Shown in pieces: positions 1-11,699 of a stretch of 64,000 nucleotides of DNA. The notes under the pieces were generated by a model, which did no database searches, was not told where the DNA came from, and saw only the letters and a program-made list of their open reading frames with translations. Made by a program: the position numbers and the translations under genes. Location of the stretch: positions 1 through 64,000 of the forward strand of contig JAIWNF010000095.1 of NCBI GenBank assembly GCA_025093555.1. Reading direction: 5' to 3'. Every line of letters begins with the position of its first letter. Positions within the stretch are counted from its first letter, which is position 1. Source of the DNA: Circinella umbellata (lineage: Eukaryota > Mucoromycota > Mucoromycetes > Mucorales > Lichtheimiaceae).

Positions 1-1327
1 GTTATGTTTCCACAACTCTTCAAGATCTTTACGACGACTAGAAATATTTTCACATTCCTTTTAAAACTACTATGATTAACTATATATATCAATCGCATCA
101 AACCGAATATATAATAGAAACAATGCCATGATATTACCAATGATTGATTAAAGTAGAGTGGTACAATTTCTTTTATGATATTACTCAACCATACTGACCA
201 TTGCTCAAGATTAATATCTTCGCCCAACATATTAGTGACATTGTGAAGCCCTATATTTTCAAAATATTTTATTAAGTATGATACTCGTATATTTGTGTTG
301 ATTTATTATTTTAATACCACATTGAAGTCTGCGCTGTCTACCACAATCATTTTCGATTCTACTCATTCTAACAAAAGAATCTAAATCTAGGCTGTTCCAA
401 AATTTGGTCATTTTACCATGATTTTCCAAAAGGCTTATGCTTGCATTACGCGCATATCTTGCCAAGTGTTGACGAGTTTGGAAGATCTGGCGCAGTTGGT
501 CATAATCTATGTTTTTCATAGATTCCAAATAAGTCAATATATAAAGGATATAATGTGATAGATTTATCAAATATTTTTTTTTTTTTATATTTATCAAATA
601 TTAACATATACTTGTTCTTTTTTGTTGGCGTAGTTCTAAAGGAAGATCACCCAGCAGTTGATATATATTATTGCTGGAACGTTGAAAGTACTGATCGTTC
701 CATAACTGTAGAACGTCTTCTGGTATTATTGAGCTATACTGAGGATAAATGCTTTTGATAATAGCCTATTTATTTAGTTAGATTCTTGATAGTGAATAAA
801 ATTTATTTCCTTTCATAATTTTTAATTTGACATACTTCGTTGAGAGCCAATTCCCAATGATTCATAATTCGACCAACTGCAGCATTGTCGTTGCATAGAT
901 GTTGGCATTCACCAAAATGAAAAGATTTGTAAAATTTTGCTTCAAAATTATTGAGCTTTTTTTAAAAAGACATATTCATCGATATGTTAAAAATGTTTGC
1001 TTATCAAATAAATACCCAAATAAATTAAAATATAATTACCTGTTGTATTTTTCCATTTTGTATATACAAGAGAACGGATGCGCAGTGCATACGATACATA
1101 TTGGACAACTTTACAAGATGTGGATTACCATTATTGGTTAATACTCGAGGTATATCAGCGGCCTTTGGTATCTTAACATCAATATCATTTGAGTATGGTA
1201 CGTTATTCAAAAGATCCTGCAGATCAATTTGAGCTAGCATAGGCTCACGAAAGCTATAGAAAATATACAATCAGTTATAATCTCTAATCTTTTAACGCAA
1301 TAATTTTTCTGTTTACCGTTCTGTCAT
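1..1327 (-). CDS. RFX-family protein: dimerisation region only, no DNA-binding domain (3' part beyond the window)
   Basis: Seven exons join in phase on the minus strand: 1327-1317, 1253-1040, 955-836, 738-612, 506-318, 250-138 and 57-1, with GT-AG introns of 63-105 nt. The protein starts MTERFREPML. It contains MYRMHC, IPEDVLQLW, LLGDLPLELR, a stretch around FWNSLDLDSF and LEQWSVWL. In the same order these resemble the region downstream of the winged helix in RFX factors (YR-x-HC, IP-x-x-L, the 'L/D-x-VD' segment, LEQW-x-x-WL), which mediates dimerisation. No winged helix precedes it: the first exon is 11 bases long and opens directly into the post-DBD region. RFX proteins are nuclear transcription factors, so this one may act as a partner or dominant regulator (inference). 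The three winged-helix genes to its right may be functionally linked. An upstream exon beyond 1327 cannot be excluded. Exon structure is well supported, and family assignment is from recognised motifs. Confidence 0.72.
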
Positions 1328-2649
1328 AATGAAATTACGTTGAGGGGTTTAATGAATAGTAGAGATGATAGTGTAAATGTATTGAAAGGAAGATATGAGG
1401 ACAGAAAAAAAAAGAGAAAGATGGTTGATTATATTTTTTTTTTTATAATTTTATTTTGTTCAATTTGTAAACATCCTTATTGGGAAACTGATCTTTATAA
1501 TCATGGGGGCGTATAATATATATTAAATTTAGTCATATCATACGTATTGCATAATTCACATCATTTTTCTGTAGTACTGTAGAGTTCTTGAAAGGTGGCA
1601 TTTTGTCATTATATATTTTTGATATTCTCTTGTATAAAAATAGTCTCTTTGTGAGTTTCTTTCATTCAAAAGAAAAAATACAATACACGAAATTCTTGTT
1701 TTAAGCAAGTCTTTTTAATTATTGTTAATAACATTAAGGATGTGATGCCATGAGTCCCCATAATCTGTAGTAGATTATCAAATGTTTCTTTTGATAACCT
1801 TTTCATATTGTTTTTTTTAGAAAACACGACTGGCATACGGATATATTGATTTATATTATAATTGGATGTATCACGGGTTTAAAAATGTATTGTTACGTCC
1901 CGTTCGGATCGTATTTAATATTAAAATTTCGAGAAAATATAAGAATTCCGAGTAATAGACTCGACGAATAAAGAAAGTTATATTAATTACTCGTTCAACA
2001 AAAAGAAAAGGACGGTTTTGATAACCACCAAATTCAACCAACCAAATAGTCGGAAAAAAGAGTTTTATTCAATGAAAATGAAAGAGAGCGAACTTATTGC
2101 TATTAAATTTGAAAAGAAGAAACTATTCTTTTTATACTAATTATTTGATTATCTCACTAATTAATTTGAATAGAATACGTATTGGGTGAAGACGAGTCTA
2201 GATTCAGATAAAATCGAATCTTTGTTTCAGGTAAAATCGAATATGGTTATAAGTAAAGATGCATCTTATCGGATGAGGATACGTAAGAATTATTAATGAT
2301 TGGAATACTTCTGGTATTTATTTAGGCAAAAAAAAAAATATGATAATAATAATAATAAAAGAAGGAGATATGGTAAGAATAAATGAGATATTTATGAAAA
2401 ACTTAAGAAAAGAGGAAGAGGAAGGAAAGTAAAAAAGAGAAGTATCATAACTAGTCCGCCAATGAAATTTCTTAGAATGCTTCAAAAAATTTCCCAAATT
2501 TAGAAAGAAAAGAGTTAAGAATACTGAGATGAAACACAGGAATACTGGTGAATAAAGCTAGTATATTAAACTTTTTAAGTTATAAATACTGAGTACCTTT
2601 TTTATATCGCGCAAAAAAAAAACCTCTTTTACTTCTTTAACAATTTAGC
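1328..2649. other. AT-rich intergenic stretch
   Basis: No gene could be supported. The stretch from about 1892 begins TGTTACGTCCCG and resembles the start of an LTR or promoter, but no partner copy or duplication was found. Just upstream of the Ndc10-like gene are AGTATCATAACT and GTCCGCCAAT, both also found upstream of the second copy near 11,850-11,900, so they probably belong to the 5' end of that element. Confidence 0.5.
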
Positions 2650-5423
2650 ATGAATCCCCAACATTCCATTAACGAAATGAATACTACTACTCCTACTGTA
2701 CCTGCAGACACCCGTCCAACGAAGCGTGCTCGTGGTCGCCCTAAGAAAACCAACCAACAGGAACCAAACTCTACTAATAATAGAACTAACACGCCAATGG
2801 CCTCAAGTAGCCACGCGAATGTTTCGGTTACTAACGCTAATTCTTTAAGAGATTAAAGTGAATTAGATACCGCACTCGAGGTACTGTCGAGAAAAGTGAG
2901 ACCAAGTACTGCACTTGCTTACAGACAACCAATAGCTCATTGGATGGTAGTTAAACTATTTCTTTTAAAAAAATATTACGTACTTCTTACTTTATATTTA
3001 ATATTTTATTCTGTAAACTGTAGAATTTTTGTGATGAAAATATGCATCGATTTAATACTGATCCAGAATACCCATATACTGTGGGGCCACCTGAGCTCGT
3101 CATTGCATTTTTTAAAGAATTTGTATTTAAGCGTACATATACAAAATATGTAGCAATTGGTTCGGATGTTAGGACTCAAATCTACTTGAGAAATGATAAC
3201 GAACCAAGCTCGTCTGCGACTTTGCCTCAGTGTAAGTAGAATAAACTATTCATTAACATGCGTTCTATTATGATATCAATATATTGCTTTCCGTTTATTT
3301 ATTTCCAATACGTAGTGACAGAGGCAGCACCTTTAAGTAGAGACGGAAAAGCAAAAATGCTTATAGTTCCGTTGAGCTATGAATCTGTAAATCAGTATAA
3401 AAAAGCGTTGATGTTTCTTCATGAGTTTCAAAGCACACAGCGTTCGATTGAATGGCCATCACCAAAGAGAACCAAAAATCTTATTGATATCATTAAAGAA
3501 TACGAACGCAGCCTTGTCTATGATCAGGTACAGACAAATGCTGATAGAGCTGCTCACTGTGTGATTCGGGACTCGTATAAATCTGGACAGTTGATCAAGA
3601 TTCTAAAATCACTCTGGACAGCAAACAGCAAATCGGGACTGAGAGAGATGTTTTCTATTTCTGCTCGTCATCACATGCTTCTCCGAGATCAAGACCTCAG
3701 AAATTTGAACTTTGCTGATTGCTTTTGTACAATCATTCCTAAAAAACAGCACAGAGGAACCCAGCAAGTTGTAGGTTTAGTTTTCTGCTTAGACAAAGGT
3801 AAAACTTTAAAGGAAGGTGAAGTCAAATTTGCATGCGCCATTCGCCATGAAAATGTGTTTAGATGTCCAGTCGGTGCATTTGCATTTTTAATGTTTAGCT
3901 TGCTTCAGGTATTTATATATAAATGGGAACTTGATATGAATTGTGAAGATAATGCGTGCTAATATCTTACATAATAATATATAAATTAGGATAACGGTGA
4001 GTTCTTAAACGAAGATAGATGGCACAATTGGAAAGTTTTGCGTGGACGAGATGATCCAGAAAAAAGTCTTAGTGGAACTCAACAATATAAAACAGCAAAA
4101 AATGCATTTGCTGAGCATGATGTCTTTACGACTAGAGTAACTCACGGTGGCCGACATGCTGGTGCGATTGTAGCTGATGCGCTTGGAATACCATTTGATT
4201 TGATAAAAAGAGGCGGCGGTTGGAAGGATCGTTTAGGTCGCTTAGAGACTCATTATCTTGGTAAATTGCCATCGCAATTTGCTAGAGGAATGGGAGGTTT
4301 TTGGGATAAGGCTTTTCACTTACCAAGAAATAATGCTTCACCTTCTCTTGAACTTCAACGACTTATTTTTCCTTGGATTGAAAGGTTATTTTGGTTCAGA
4401 AAATGAGGCATGGAAAAAAAATTGTGAAAAAGAAATGAGAGAAGTGGATGAAAATGAAGACGATGGCATTTCTGATAACGATGATGATGAAAATGACAGT
4501 AACGTTGAGTTTGTTGAAGAAAATGGAAGAATGGTACAAGAAAGTGGCCAACGAATTCGAAAAGCACAACCAACGACACAGCGAAGTACAGACACTGCAA
4601 AACGAGGTTTTTTTGAGACTTTTGATTAGATGCAGAAGAGTAATTCTTCAAGACGCGGCTGTCTATTTATATTTTAAGAAAGAAAACAGTGTTGTTAGCT
4701 CAAAGTTGCCAGATGATCCAAAATATAATCCTTTCCTTAGTACGAACTTCAAAGAATTCCAAGAAGTAGTGAGCGCCATCTGTTAACAGATTACAAGAAT
4801 ACGAAGGCCTGGTCCCAAACATTGGTGATTTTTAAATAGAGGTGTCAAACAGACTTTCTGAAATGAATTATAAATTGACAAGAGACCAACAAAAAAATAA
4901 TGATCGCTCAAACGCAATAGAAAACTCCCTTAATAAGCATCATCAAGATAGTTCTCGAATAGAGTCTATACTACTTGGTTTAAGTCAACAATTGCAACAA
5001 GTCTCACATAACCAGAAAATACTTCTTACGAATCAACAAGCTCTCAACTCGCAAGTTCAATTGTTGATGGCAGCGAACATTTCTAGCAGCACTAACATCA
5101 ATGAGAACAACCAAGCCCAGTCGCCTTTTTCTTTCGGTTCCATTCATTCACCATTTCAGCCTCTTCCTCCTCTTCCAATTCCACCTCAATCTCTTCCTTC
5201 ACAGGCTCTTTCTCCCCTCCCTCATCTCACTCCTACTCTTCTTCCTCCTCGCCCAGCACTCCCCAGTCCTACTCCTACTTCCCAAACTCACCCTCATCCT
5301 CAAGCCGCTATACAACCTATTGCATCATTAGCCAATAGCATTGGTAGTACCAGCCATTCGTCGACTTCAAAGGGAAAGAAAAGAGGAAGGTGGGTCAATT
5401 ATAGTGTCCAACATTCACCATAG
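2650..5423 (+). pseudogene. Ndc10/Crypton-like tyrosine recombinase gene, copy 1 (inactivated)
   Basis: Exons 2650-2946, 3024-3231, 3316-3908 and from 3990 onward join in phase. An N-terminal basic AT-hook-like RGRPKK motif precedes a domain resembling Ndc10 domain II, the fold shared with Crypton tyrosine recombinases. Candidate catalytic residues are present: Arg in LLRDQDLRNL, Lys in CLDKGK, HxxR in THGGRHAG, GGGW, and Tyr in ETHYLG. The C-terminal part has an acidic tract, the stretch FLRLLIRCRRVILQDA (like the GCR1-C domain), then a coiled coil and a proline-rich tail. Lesions are a TAA at 2854-2856, frame changes near 4380 and 4500-4600, and more stops near 4785-4835. Ndc10 itself is a yeast kinetochore protein; the multicopy state here favours a mobile or domesticated recombinase family instead. 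The matching 208-base second exon in copy 2 supports the splicing. Confidence 0.75.
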
Positions 5424-6289
5424 TTTTTTTTATCATACAAATTATTAGTAACAGAAATATCAATTAAAGAATTATTATATTAAATAAAAAAATAAAACAA
5501 TATTATATTAAGATAATATAAAATGAAATATAAAATGAAATATAAAAAAATATATCAAGATAATACGTATACATGTCATGTGTAAATTTATTATGTGTTA
5601 GTGTGGGGTAATATGTATTATTCAATAGATTCACGGTTCAAATAATAATAATATGCAATAATATAATTCAAATTGGCATAATGATATGTATGTCATTTTG
5701 AAAAATAGTAATGGGGTATCAAGAGACCATGAATCTATACGTGCTATTATATCTGCTTTGACAATTTATAATATGACGATTAAAACAATGATATATATAT
5801 CAATATTATCATTAAAAAACAATTGTTGAGATAACCCCCCTTCCAAGCAAATGGTTATCTGCTACGGCGGTTGATTCAATATAGCTTATATGTCGTTTGG
5901 TGTTTATGAGTATGTATTTTCAACTTTACATTAAATTATACCATTTTTATATTTTGTTATATACCTATACTACTACCACGTTAACATTTTACTGTAACGG
6001 CAAGTTGTTGCAGGAAGCATTTTTTTTTTCTGCCCTGCGGGGCCTCAGTATAAATTTTAGTATTTTCATCTTTTCTTCTAAAAAAGGCAGTTTATCCATA
6101 TTGGGGAATTTTTGTGGTATATACGCCAATGACTCAGCTAATTTTTTTATTGGCTGTAAATTTTTAATTTTTTTGAGTACTTATACCGTTACAGCATGAT
6201 TAAAATTTAAAAAACTCCTTCTCTTTTTGTTTTTTACTTATTTTTAAAAGATAAGCACAAATTGAATTTCACGTTGTACATAATATAAT
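5424..6289. other. AT-rich intergenic stretch
   Basis: No gene or element end could be supported. The sequence is A/T-rich with scattered short direct repeats (AATATAAAATGAAATATAAA near 5510-5540). It holds the 3' side of the Ndc10-like copy and the promoter side of the small winged-helix gene starting at 6290. Confidence 0.45.
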
Positions 6290-6745
6290 ATGGCATCTTC
6301 ACTAATGCATACTCAAGTCCATGGTGTAGATCCGGCTATACAAGAATGGTATACGATAATTTCGTTTGAATATTAGAATTGATAATTAACAATATGACAT
6401 TTCATAATAAGGTTCAACAACAACTACTATCTTGATGAACAAAGTAGTGTATTTACTTTGAACATGTATAAGCATTACCGAAATGAGCATCCTGAAACTG
6501 ATATGCAAACATCAGATTTTATCAAAGCTATTTTACATATCGTTCCAAAGGCTTCACAAATTAAGAAAGAGCCGCATTTTAAAATACAAGGTGTACGCAT
6601 ACGTAATGAACAAAGATCTGTTATTAGCCGACAACAAGGTATTATCGAACCAGTCCCTCCAAAAAACAAACTTATATTGAGTCGTATACCTCTTGCGCTT
6701 GAAGTATATCAAGATTTAATCAACTTAATCGAAAGCGATCTATAA
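6290..6745 (+). CDS. Small RFX-like winged-helix protein A (130 aa)
   Basis: Exons 6290-6348 and 6412-6745; the 63-nt intron splits the Trp codon of AIQEW in phase 2 (TG|G). The protein is only an N-terminal leader plus a segment resembling the RFX DNA-binding winged helix: EWFNNNYYLDE matches the W-L-x-x-N-Y start, followed by LNMYKHYRNEH (helix 1, Y-x-x-Y), DFIKAILHIVPKAS (recognition region) and IKKEPHFKIQGVRI in place of the usual RRLGxRGxSKYHYxGI wing. The wing's Arg and Gly residues are mostly lost, so DNA contact may be altered. It is shorter than known RFX factors, which carry the DBD within a much longer protein. It shares architecture with the genes at 7501-8067 and 9012-9462 and lies 5 kb from the DBD-less RFX gene. 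Family membership is inferred from the three-way pattern. Confidence 0.62.
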
Positions 6746-7500
6746 TAAGAGCATTTACTTTTTTTTCTGCTTATATTTATTATTTTTCTCATAGCAATAA
6801 AAATAATAGATGTTATATAGCATCCTAATTATAAAGTTATAAATCTATTGGTCTAAAACAGCTAAATAATACGTATGGTATTTAACAATTATACATAAAA
6901 AAAAAGCTATTTGATTTTTTATATAAAGTTAGAAGAAAGAGATTCTGGCATTGATACTTGTAAATAGAATAAAGAAATATTTACTAGTAAGAGAATAGCC
7001 TAGATCTATTCTTTTGTAACATCATTAGGACCAAGAACAGGAACTTCCGTTTTTTTATGAATACCAAGTAAATGGCTACTATGTAATGTCTATCTTTTTA
7101 TTACGTACATACTAAATTCTTCTATGTATATAGCCGTACTTTAGTAAGCTTTGTCTATATAAATATTATTACATACACCTAAAAATTTAAAATTTAAATA
7201 TTACATGTTTGATCTTATTGTCAGTTCTGTAATATACATATATTATATAGTTGTCACTAAAAATGAAAGTGAGCACAAAGAAGTTAATATCATTGTAGTC
7301 CATACTTTAAGCATTAAGAAAACACAAGTAGTTAATAATATGATATTAGCCATCTCTTATAAATATGCTAAAGTATACTCAATACTTATAAAATGCTAAA
7401 ATAAATGGAACTTTTTAAATAATAAGAATTGACAAACAACTTTTTTAAATGGATGTTCTTTTCAACAACTAATAAAAAGCAATAATAATGGACAATACTA
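6746..7500. other. AT-rich intergenic stretch between winged-helix genes A and B
   Basis: Convergent 3' ends of two small winged-helix genes. Nothing further could be supported. Confidence 0.45.
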
Positions 7501-8067
7501 TTAGTTATAATAGAAAAATAAAAGTGAAAATACAGTAAAAAGCAAGGGTGATAATGATAATGGGTTTAGTTTTTTTTGTTTTTTTTCAGTGACAGCAAGA
7601 TGGCAAGGATATTCGTAATCATCTTGATAATCGTGTAAAATAAAATAAGAATCCCTCTTTCGAGGAACCGCACGATTTGCAACATTATTCCAGAAAGATT
7701 TTCCGGGTCCTTCAGGGCCACTCAATAATCTTTGTTCTTGTACCCCAATTAACTGTTTGAAGGTTTTGGTAAACAGTCTTTCTTCACAAGTTGAGAAGTT
7801 GAAAAGCTTACAACCACGCTTGTAGTGGTTGTAAGCTTTTCGTGGTGATACAACTTGATTGTAGCTTTGCTTGAAGTTATCGCTAATCCTATTATTACAA
7901 GCAATAGTAATCAATGAGTGTGCCATAAATCTTATTATCCTTTTTTTTTATCAGATTTCTATGTACCACTCTTTCAAGAACTCATTGTCGCTATTGGTCA
8001 ATTGTTTTTTAGTAAGAGGTTTTAGCTCTTGGTTCTGGCTTTGTTCGACACTTCTTTTAGCTGACAT
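7501..8067 (-). CDS. Small RFX-like winged-helix protein B (about 162 aa)
   Basis: Exons 8067-7967 and 7888-7501. The phase-2 intron again splits the Trp codon, here of EFLKEW. The leader MSAKRSVEQSQ is lysine-rich. The core EWISDNFKQSYNQVVSPRKAYNHYKRGC fits the start of an RFX DNA-binding domain best of the three copies: W-I-x-x-N-F, then SPRKAYNHY for the family's PRSxLYxHY, then a Cys. It continues with ERLFTKTFKQLIGV in the helix-3 position and a glycine-rich loop LLSGPEGPGKSFW in place of the usual wing. The C-terminal 25 residues are hydrophobic and may be read-through into noncoding DNA if a small 3' intron exists. It could alternatively be compared with winged helices of the poxvirus-D5/plasmid replication type, but the neighbours favour RFX. 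Confidence 0.58.
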
Positions 8068-9011
8068 TGATAAAAGTTTGGTATAAAATAGAAAGAAAAA
8101 GAAAAGGAGAAGAAAAAACTTTTTCTTAATAAGGAAATTATGTCAAACATTTATATATCAACTATCTTTTTATTATTTATTGTAACGTTAGTACTTTTCT
8201 GTAATCTAAAGATTGCCGATTTTACGTACTATCTATTACATAGATCAATAAATACGACCAAGACATGAAAGATATACGCAGGAATGGATTTCTGTATTAT
8301 TCGATACACCACAGCTGTGATACATTACCTTTTCTTAATTATTCAAACATAAATTTATGAACAAACTAAATAACATGAATGCATAATATTGTTACACCAC
8401 CTTTTTTTTACAATATTTGTTTCCCGATTCGTTTCTTTCTATGAAAACATTTCACCATACGTATTGTGATAAATTCTCTTCACTTTTTAAAGAACTTCAC
8501 TTGACTCTTATCTCATTTTATTTTATATTATTATCAGTCTTATTATTTTGAGCAATTGGGAAATTATTCCCTACTTACTAGTGGTTTCAGCATAAAAAGG
8601 CCGAAATCGTGAACTCACACTTTAGCATATAATTTTGAAGACGTAAAAAGACATAAAGTCTTCTATTTAAAATATACTATCTTCATGTTATCCAAGAGCT
8701 TTTACTTGCGAGGTACACACGTCAGATTCAAGTCCAACTGATATAGTACTATGTAGCTCACGGCACCACATTTGCATTGTGATTTTTTTACAAGACGACG
8801 ATTCTCTCATACGTAGTTCAGGGATGTACAAAAAATGTTCCTGAATTTTATTTAACTATATTTTACCAGACAATATACTTGATCTTTTTTTTAACTCTTC
8901 AAAACAAAATAATTTTTATTTTAAGAAGAAAATATACCACATAAGTTCAAGTACAGAAAGCGAAAAAAAAAGTTTGTGGTCAATACGTATCCCAAAAAAA
9001 AAAGCTGTTTG
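8068..9011. other. AT-rich intergenic stretch between winged-helix genes B and C
   Basis: No open frame, repeat end or RNA gene could be supported. Genes B and C are both on the minus strand, so this stretch holds the 3' side of C and the promoter side of B. Confidence 0.45.
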
Positions 9012-9462
9012 TTATAATTGTCTTGTTATTCCTTCGATAACATATCCAGCATCCCCTCGTCTCCCTTTATTGATGAATTTTGCGTTTGGAAATAGTTGAA
9101 TAACAACTTCATCAAACTCTCTTTTCGATAGCATCGCGTCGTTATTTGTATGTTCGTTTTTATATAAGTCATATAGAGTTTGACTTTTAATTTCCATTGA
9201 TTGGTCAACGAGAACATTCTCTCGGAGCCTAATATACCAGGAAATTGACATGAATACAGTGTCTTTTCAATACTTGTACGATTTGCCAAAGCACTTACCA
9301 CACAATTGCATGATCAACTTTATGTTGATGCTGCTGCTGTACTACCGGTTGCAGACGAGATTGCTCTTCCGGTTCTTCTTGTTCTTCAGAAGTATTAGCT
9401 TTCTTGGATTTTTTAAACGATATTTTTTTGAAAGTATTGACGACCTTTTTTCTGAGCGACAT
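9012..9462 (-). CDS. Small RFX-like winged-helix protein C (126 aa)
   Basis: Exons 9462-9299 and 9228-9012; the 70-nt phase-2 intron splits the Trp codon of HAIVW. A basic N-terminus (MSLRKKVVNTFKKISFKKSKK, a likely nuclear localisation signal) and a Gln/Glu-rich linker precede VWLRENVLVDQSMEI, LYDLYKNEH, REFDEVVIQLFPNAKF and NKGRRGDAGYVIEGI. The last segment lines up with the RFX wing (FP-x-x, then RG, then Y-x-x-x-GI), making this the member with the best-kept recognition wing. The gene ends eight residues later, so it is a stand-alone DNA-binding domain. It probably acts in the nucleus by binding DNA, perhaps competing or partnering with a full RFX factor (inference). Confidence 0.65.
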
Positions 9463-10180
9463 TGGAATAATAAATGTGGAAGAGATAGAGAAAAGTAAAA
9501 GTACCAGAGTTAGCTATCGATTATTGTAATTTTTTTTAAAAAAAGCAAGAATAGCTATGACGCAAGTGATACTGGTAGCTGATGGCTATGGACCAATTAA
9601 ATCATAAATATTATCTTACGTATTATTACTTTAGACCCATCAATTAGCATCATGGGTTCTAAACATTCTGTCAATTGTAGTCACATCTCGGTCAAAAACA
9701 CATAAATTTAAGCTGGAGAAATATGTATATGAATTGTTGATTATATATTTTACGTATCAATAAAATAATTATTTTGAATGATATAATTTATATAACATTT
9801 TTTTTAACGATTAACGTAGTTAGTAACCTCGACATTACTAACAAATCATGATACTTTAAATCTTTTGTTAAACTTCTATAATAATATTGTCATAATATTA
9901 TAATGTTTGATATCAAAAACTAAAATGCTACTATTACTACGATGTAAATATGGTAATATGGTTATATTCATCAACATAATAAGAAATAAAACAATATTAA
10001 GTAAATCATATAACCTAGAAGATGCACGCCAAATTATTCTTAGCAATCAATTTAAATAGAAGAAGTGCTTTAAATATGAATTGATCATTACTGTGTCATT
10101 AAAAGCATCAATGATAGAGTTAAGAAACATCAATGTCTCCATTGAAATAATTCCCTACATTTTACATATAAACATATTAC
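9463..10180. other. AT-rich intergenic stretch
   Basis: Lies upstream of winged-helix gene C and downstream of the broken end of the second Ndc10-like copy. The expected fourth exon of that copy was looked for here and is not present. Confidence 0.45.
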
Positions 10181-11699
10181 CTGAAGCAAACTGAACATAT
10201 AAAATGCAGATGCACTAACAGGGCACCTGAAAACATTTTTCATGTCTAATCCCACAGCCGAATTTCACCTCGCCTTCTCTCAATGTTTTCCCTTTGTCTA
10301 AGCAAAACACTAAGGCTAACGCTTGTTGTGTTCCTCGATGTTGCTGCTTCGGAATAACTGTACAGAAACAATCAGAGAAATTGAGACCTCTGATGTCCTG
10401 ATCCCGAAGTAGCAAATGGTGTCGAGCAGCAATCGAGAACATTTCTCGTAGACTTTTCTTACTGCTCGACAACCAGAGTTGCTTCATCATCCGAATCAAG
10501 TCGCCAGGCTTGTAAGAGTCCCGGATGACGCAGTGAGCAGCACGGTCAGCGTTTGTTACGACTTGGTCATAAACAAGATTATTCCTGTACTGCTTGAGTA
10601 ACAAAGCCAGGTTTTTATTGTCATTTGGTGACGGCCAAGAAACTGCACGTCGCTGGCATTGGAACTCGTACAAGAATAACAGTGCCTTCCGATACTGGTT
10701 CACTGCTTCATAACTCAAAGGAACTTCAAGAACCTTTGATTTCCCATCTTTACTCAGACGAGCTGCATCCGTCACTATAAAATAGAGCATAAAGCAAAAG
10801 TTAAGCTATATATACTTATTACAACCATAAAAGTACTATTATTGAAAACATGTTGTAAAAATATTACGTACTCTGAGGTAAAGTCGTCGACAAATTCGAC
10901 TGATCATTTTCTTTGAGATAAAGTTGTGTTCTCACATCTGTACCGATTGGTACATTTTTGTTGAATTTGCGTTTAAACACAAATTCAGAGAAAAATGCGA
11001 CTACCAATTCAGGAGGACCCACAGTATATGGGTGCTCCTGATCAGTGTTGTATCTTGAACGATTTTCATCGCAGAATTGCTATAATTTACAATTACAAAT
11101 AAAGTAAGCAACTGTTACATTCCGAGATATATATATATATATATAAAAGAAGGGAGTTGCTATGGAAACCCCACCCATACAGTTTATTGACAAGATGCGA
11201 AAACAAATTTCTCAATAAGCTCAAACAATAATCATTTATAACATCATATTTAGAGTTAAGCTGCAGAATTTATATGACTTATACACGTGATGATCGAAAA
11301 TACTGATAGATATATGACCATATAGTAATTCCATATAAAGTGCATACAAATACATGTCAAATTATTGCTTAACCCCGGAAAAAATAATAAAAACTAGGGT
11401 GTTTGTAGCAACTCCCAAAATGAAAAGGCAAAATAGACTACCTTCCACTGGACTAGTGGCTGTTTATAAGCCAAAGTCGTGGTTGGCCTTTTGTTTCTAT
11501 TTAAGAAATCAAGACCAAGATCAATCTCATCCAATTCACTCGAAGGATGAGGAATGGAAAGATTAACTGGCAGATCGCCGGAAGATTGACTGCTTGATCC
11601 GGCAGATGTTGCAAGATTTTGTTCCTGAACAATTTTTCTCGGACGGCCTCGGCCACGCTTGGCGAGTTGGTTTTGAGAAGTGTTATTAGAATGATTCAT
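10181..11699 (-). pseudogene. Ndc10/Crypton-like recombinase gene, copy 2 (3'-truncated, frameshifted)
   Basis: Exons 11699-11442, 11079-10872 and 10774-10181 match copy 1 in order, phase and length (second exon 208 bases in both). The leader has the RGRGRPRK AT-hook-like motif. The conserved parts VGPPELVVAFF, GTDVRTQ, LLRDQDIRGLNFSDC and CLDKGK are intact. One extra A in the run at about 10,240 (RHEKCF instead of RHENVF) shifts the frame, as exon 3 is 594 bases against 593 in copy 1. The exons that should carry HxxR and the catalytic Tyr are absent, so the copy cannot encode a working recombinase. Copies 1 and 2 point toward each other and enclose the winged-helix cluster. Confidence 0.75.

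Noticed and set aside
1892..2330. Possible LTR starting TGTTACGTCCCG
   Set aside because: No second copy, matching end or duplication was found in the window.
4355..4651. Minus-strand Phe/Ser/His-rich frames
   Set aside because: Antisense shadow of the acidic tract of the Ndc10-like gene.
2650..5423. Genuine kinetochore Ndc10 gene
   Set aside because: Two damaged copies with recombinase-like residues and an AT-hook leader point to a multicopy mobile or domesticated recombinase family.
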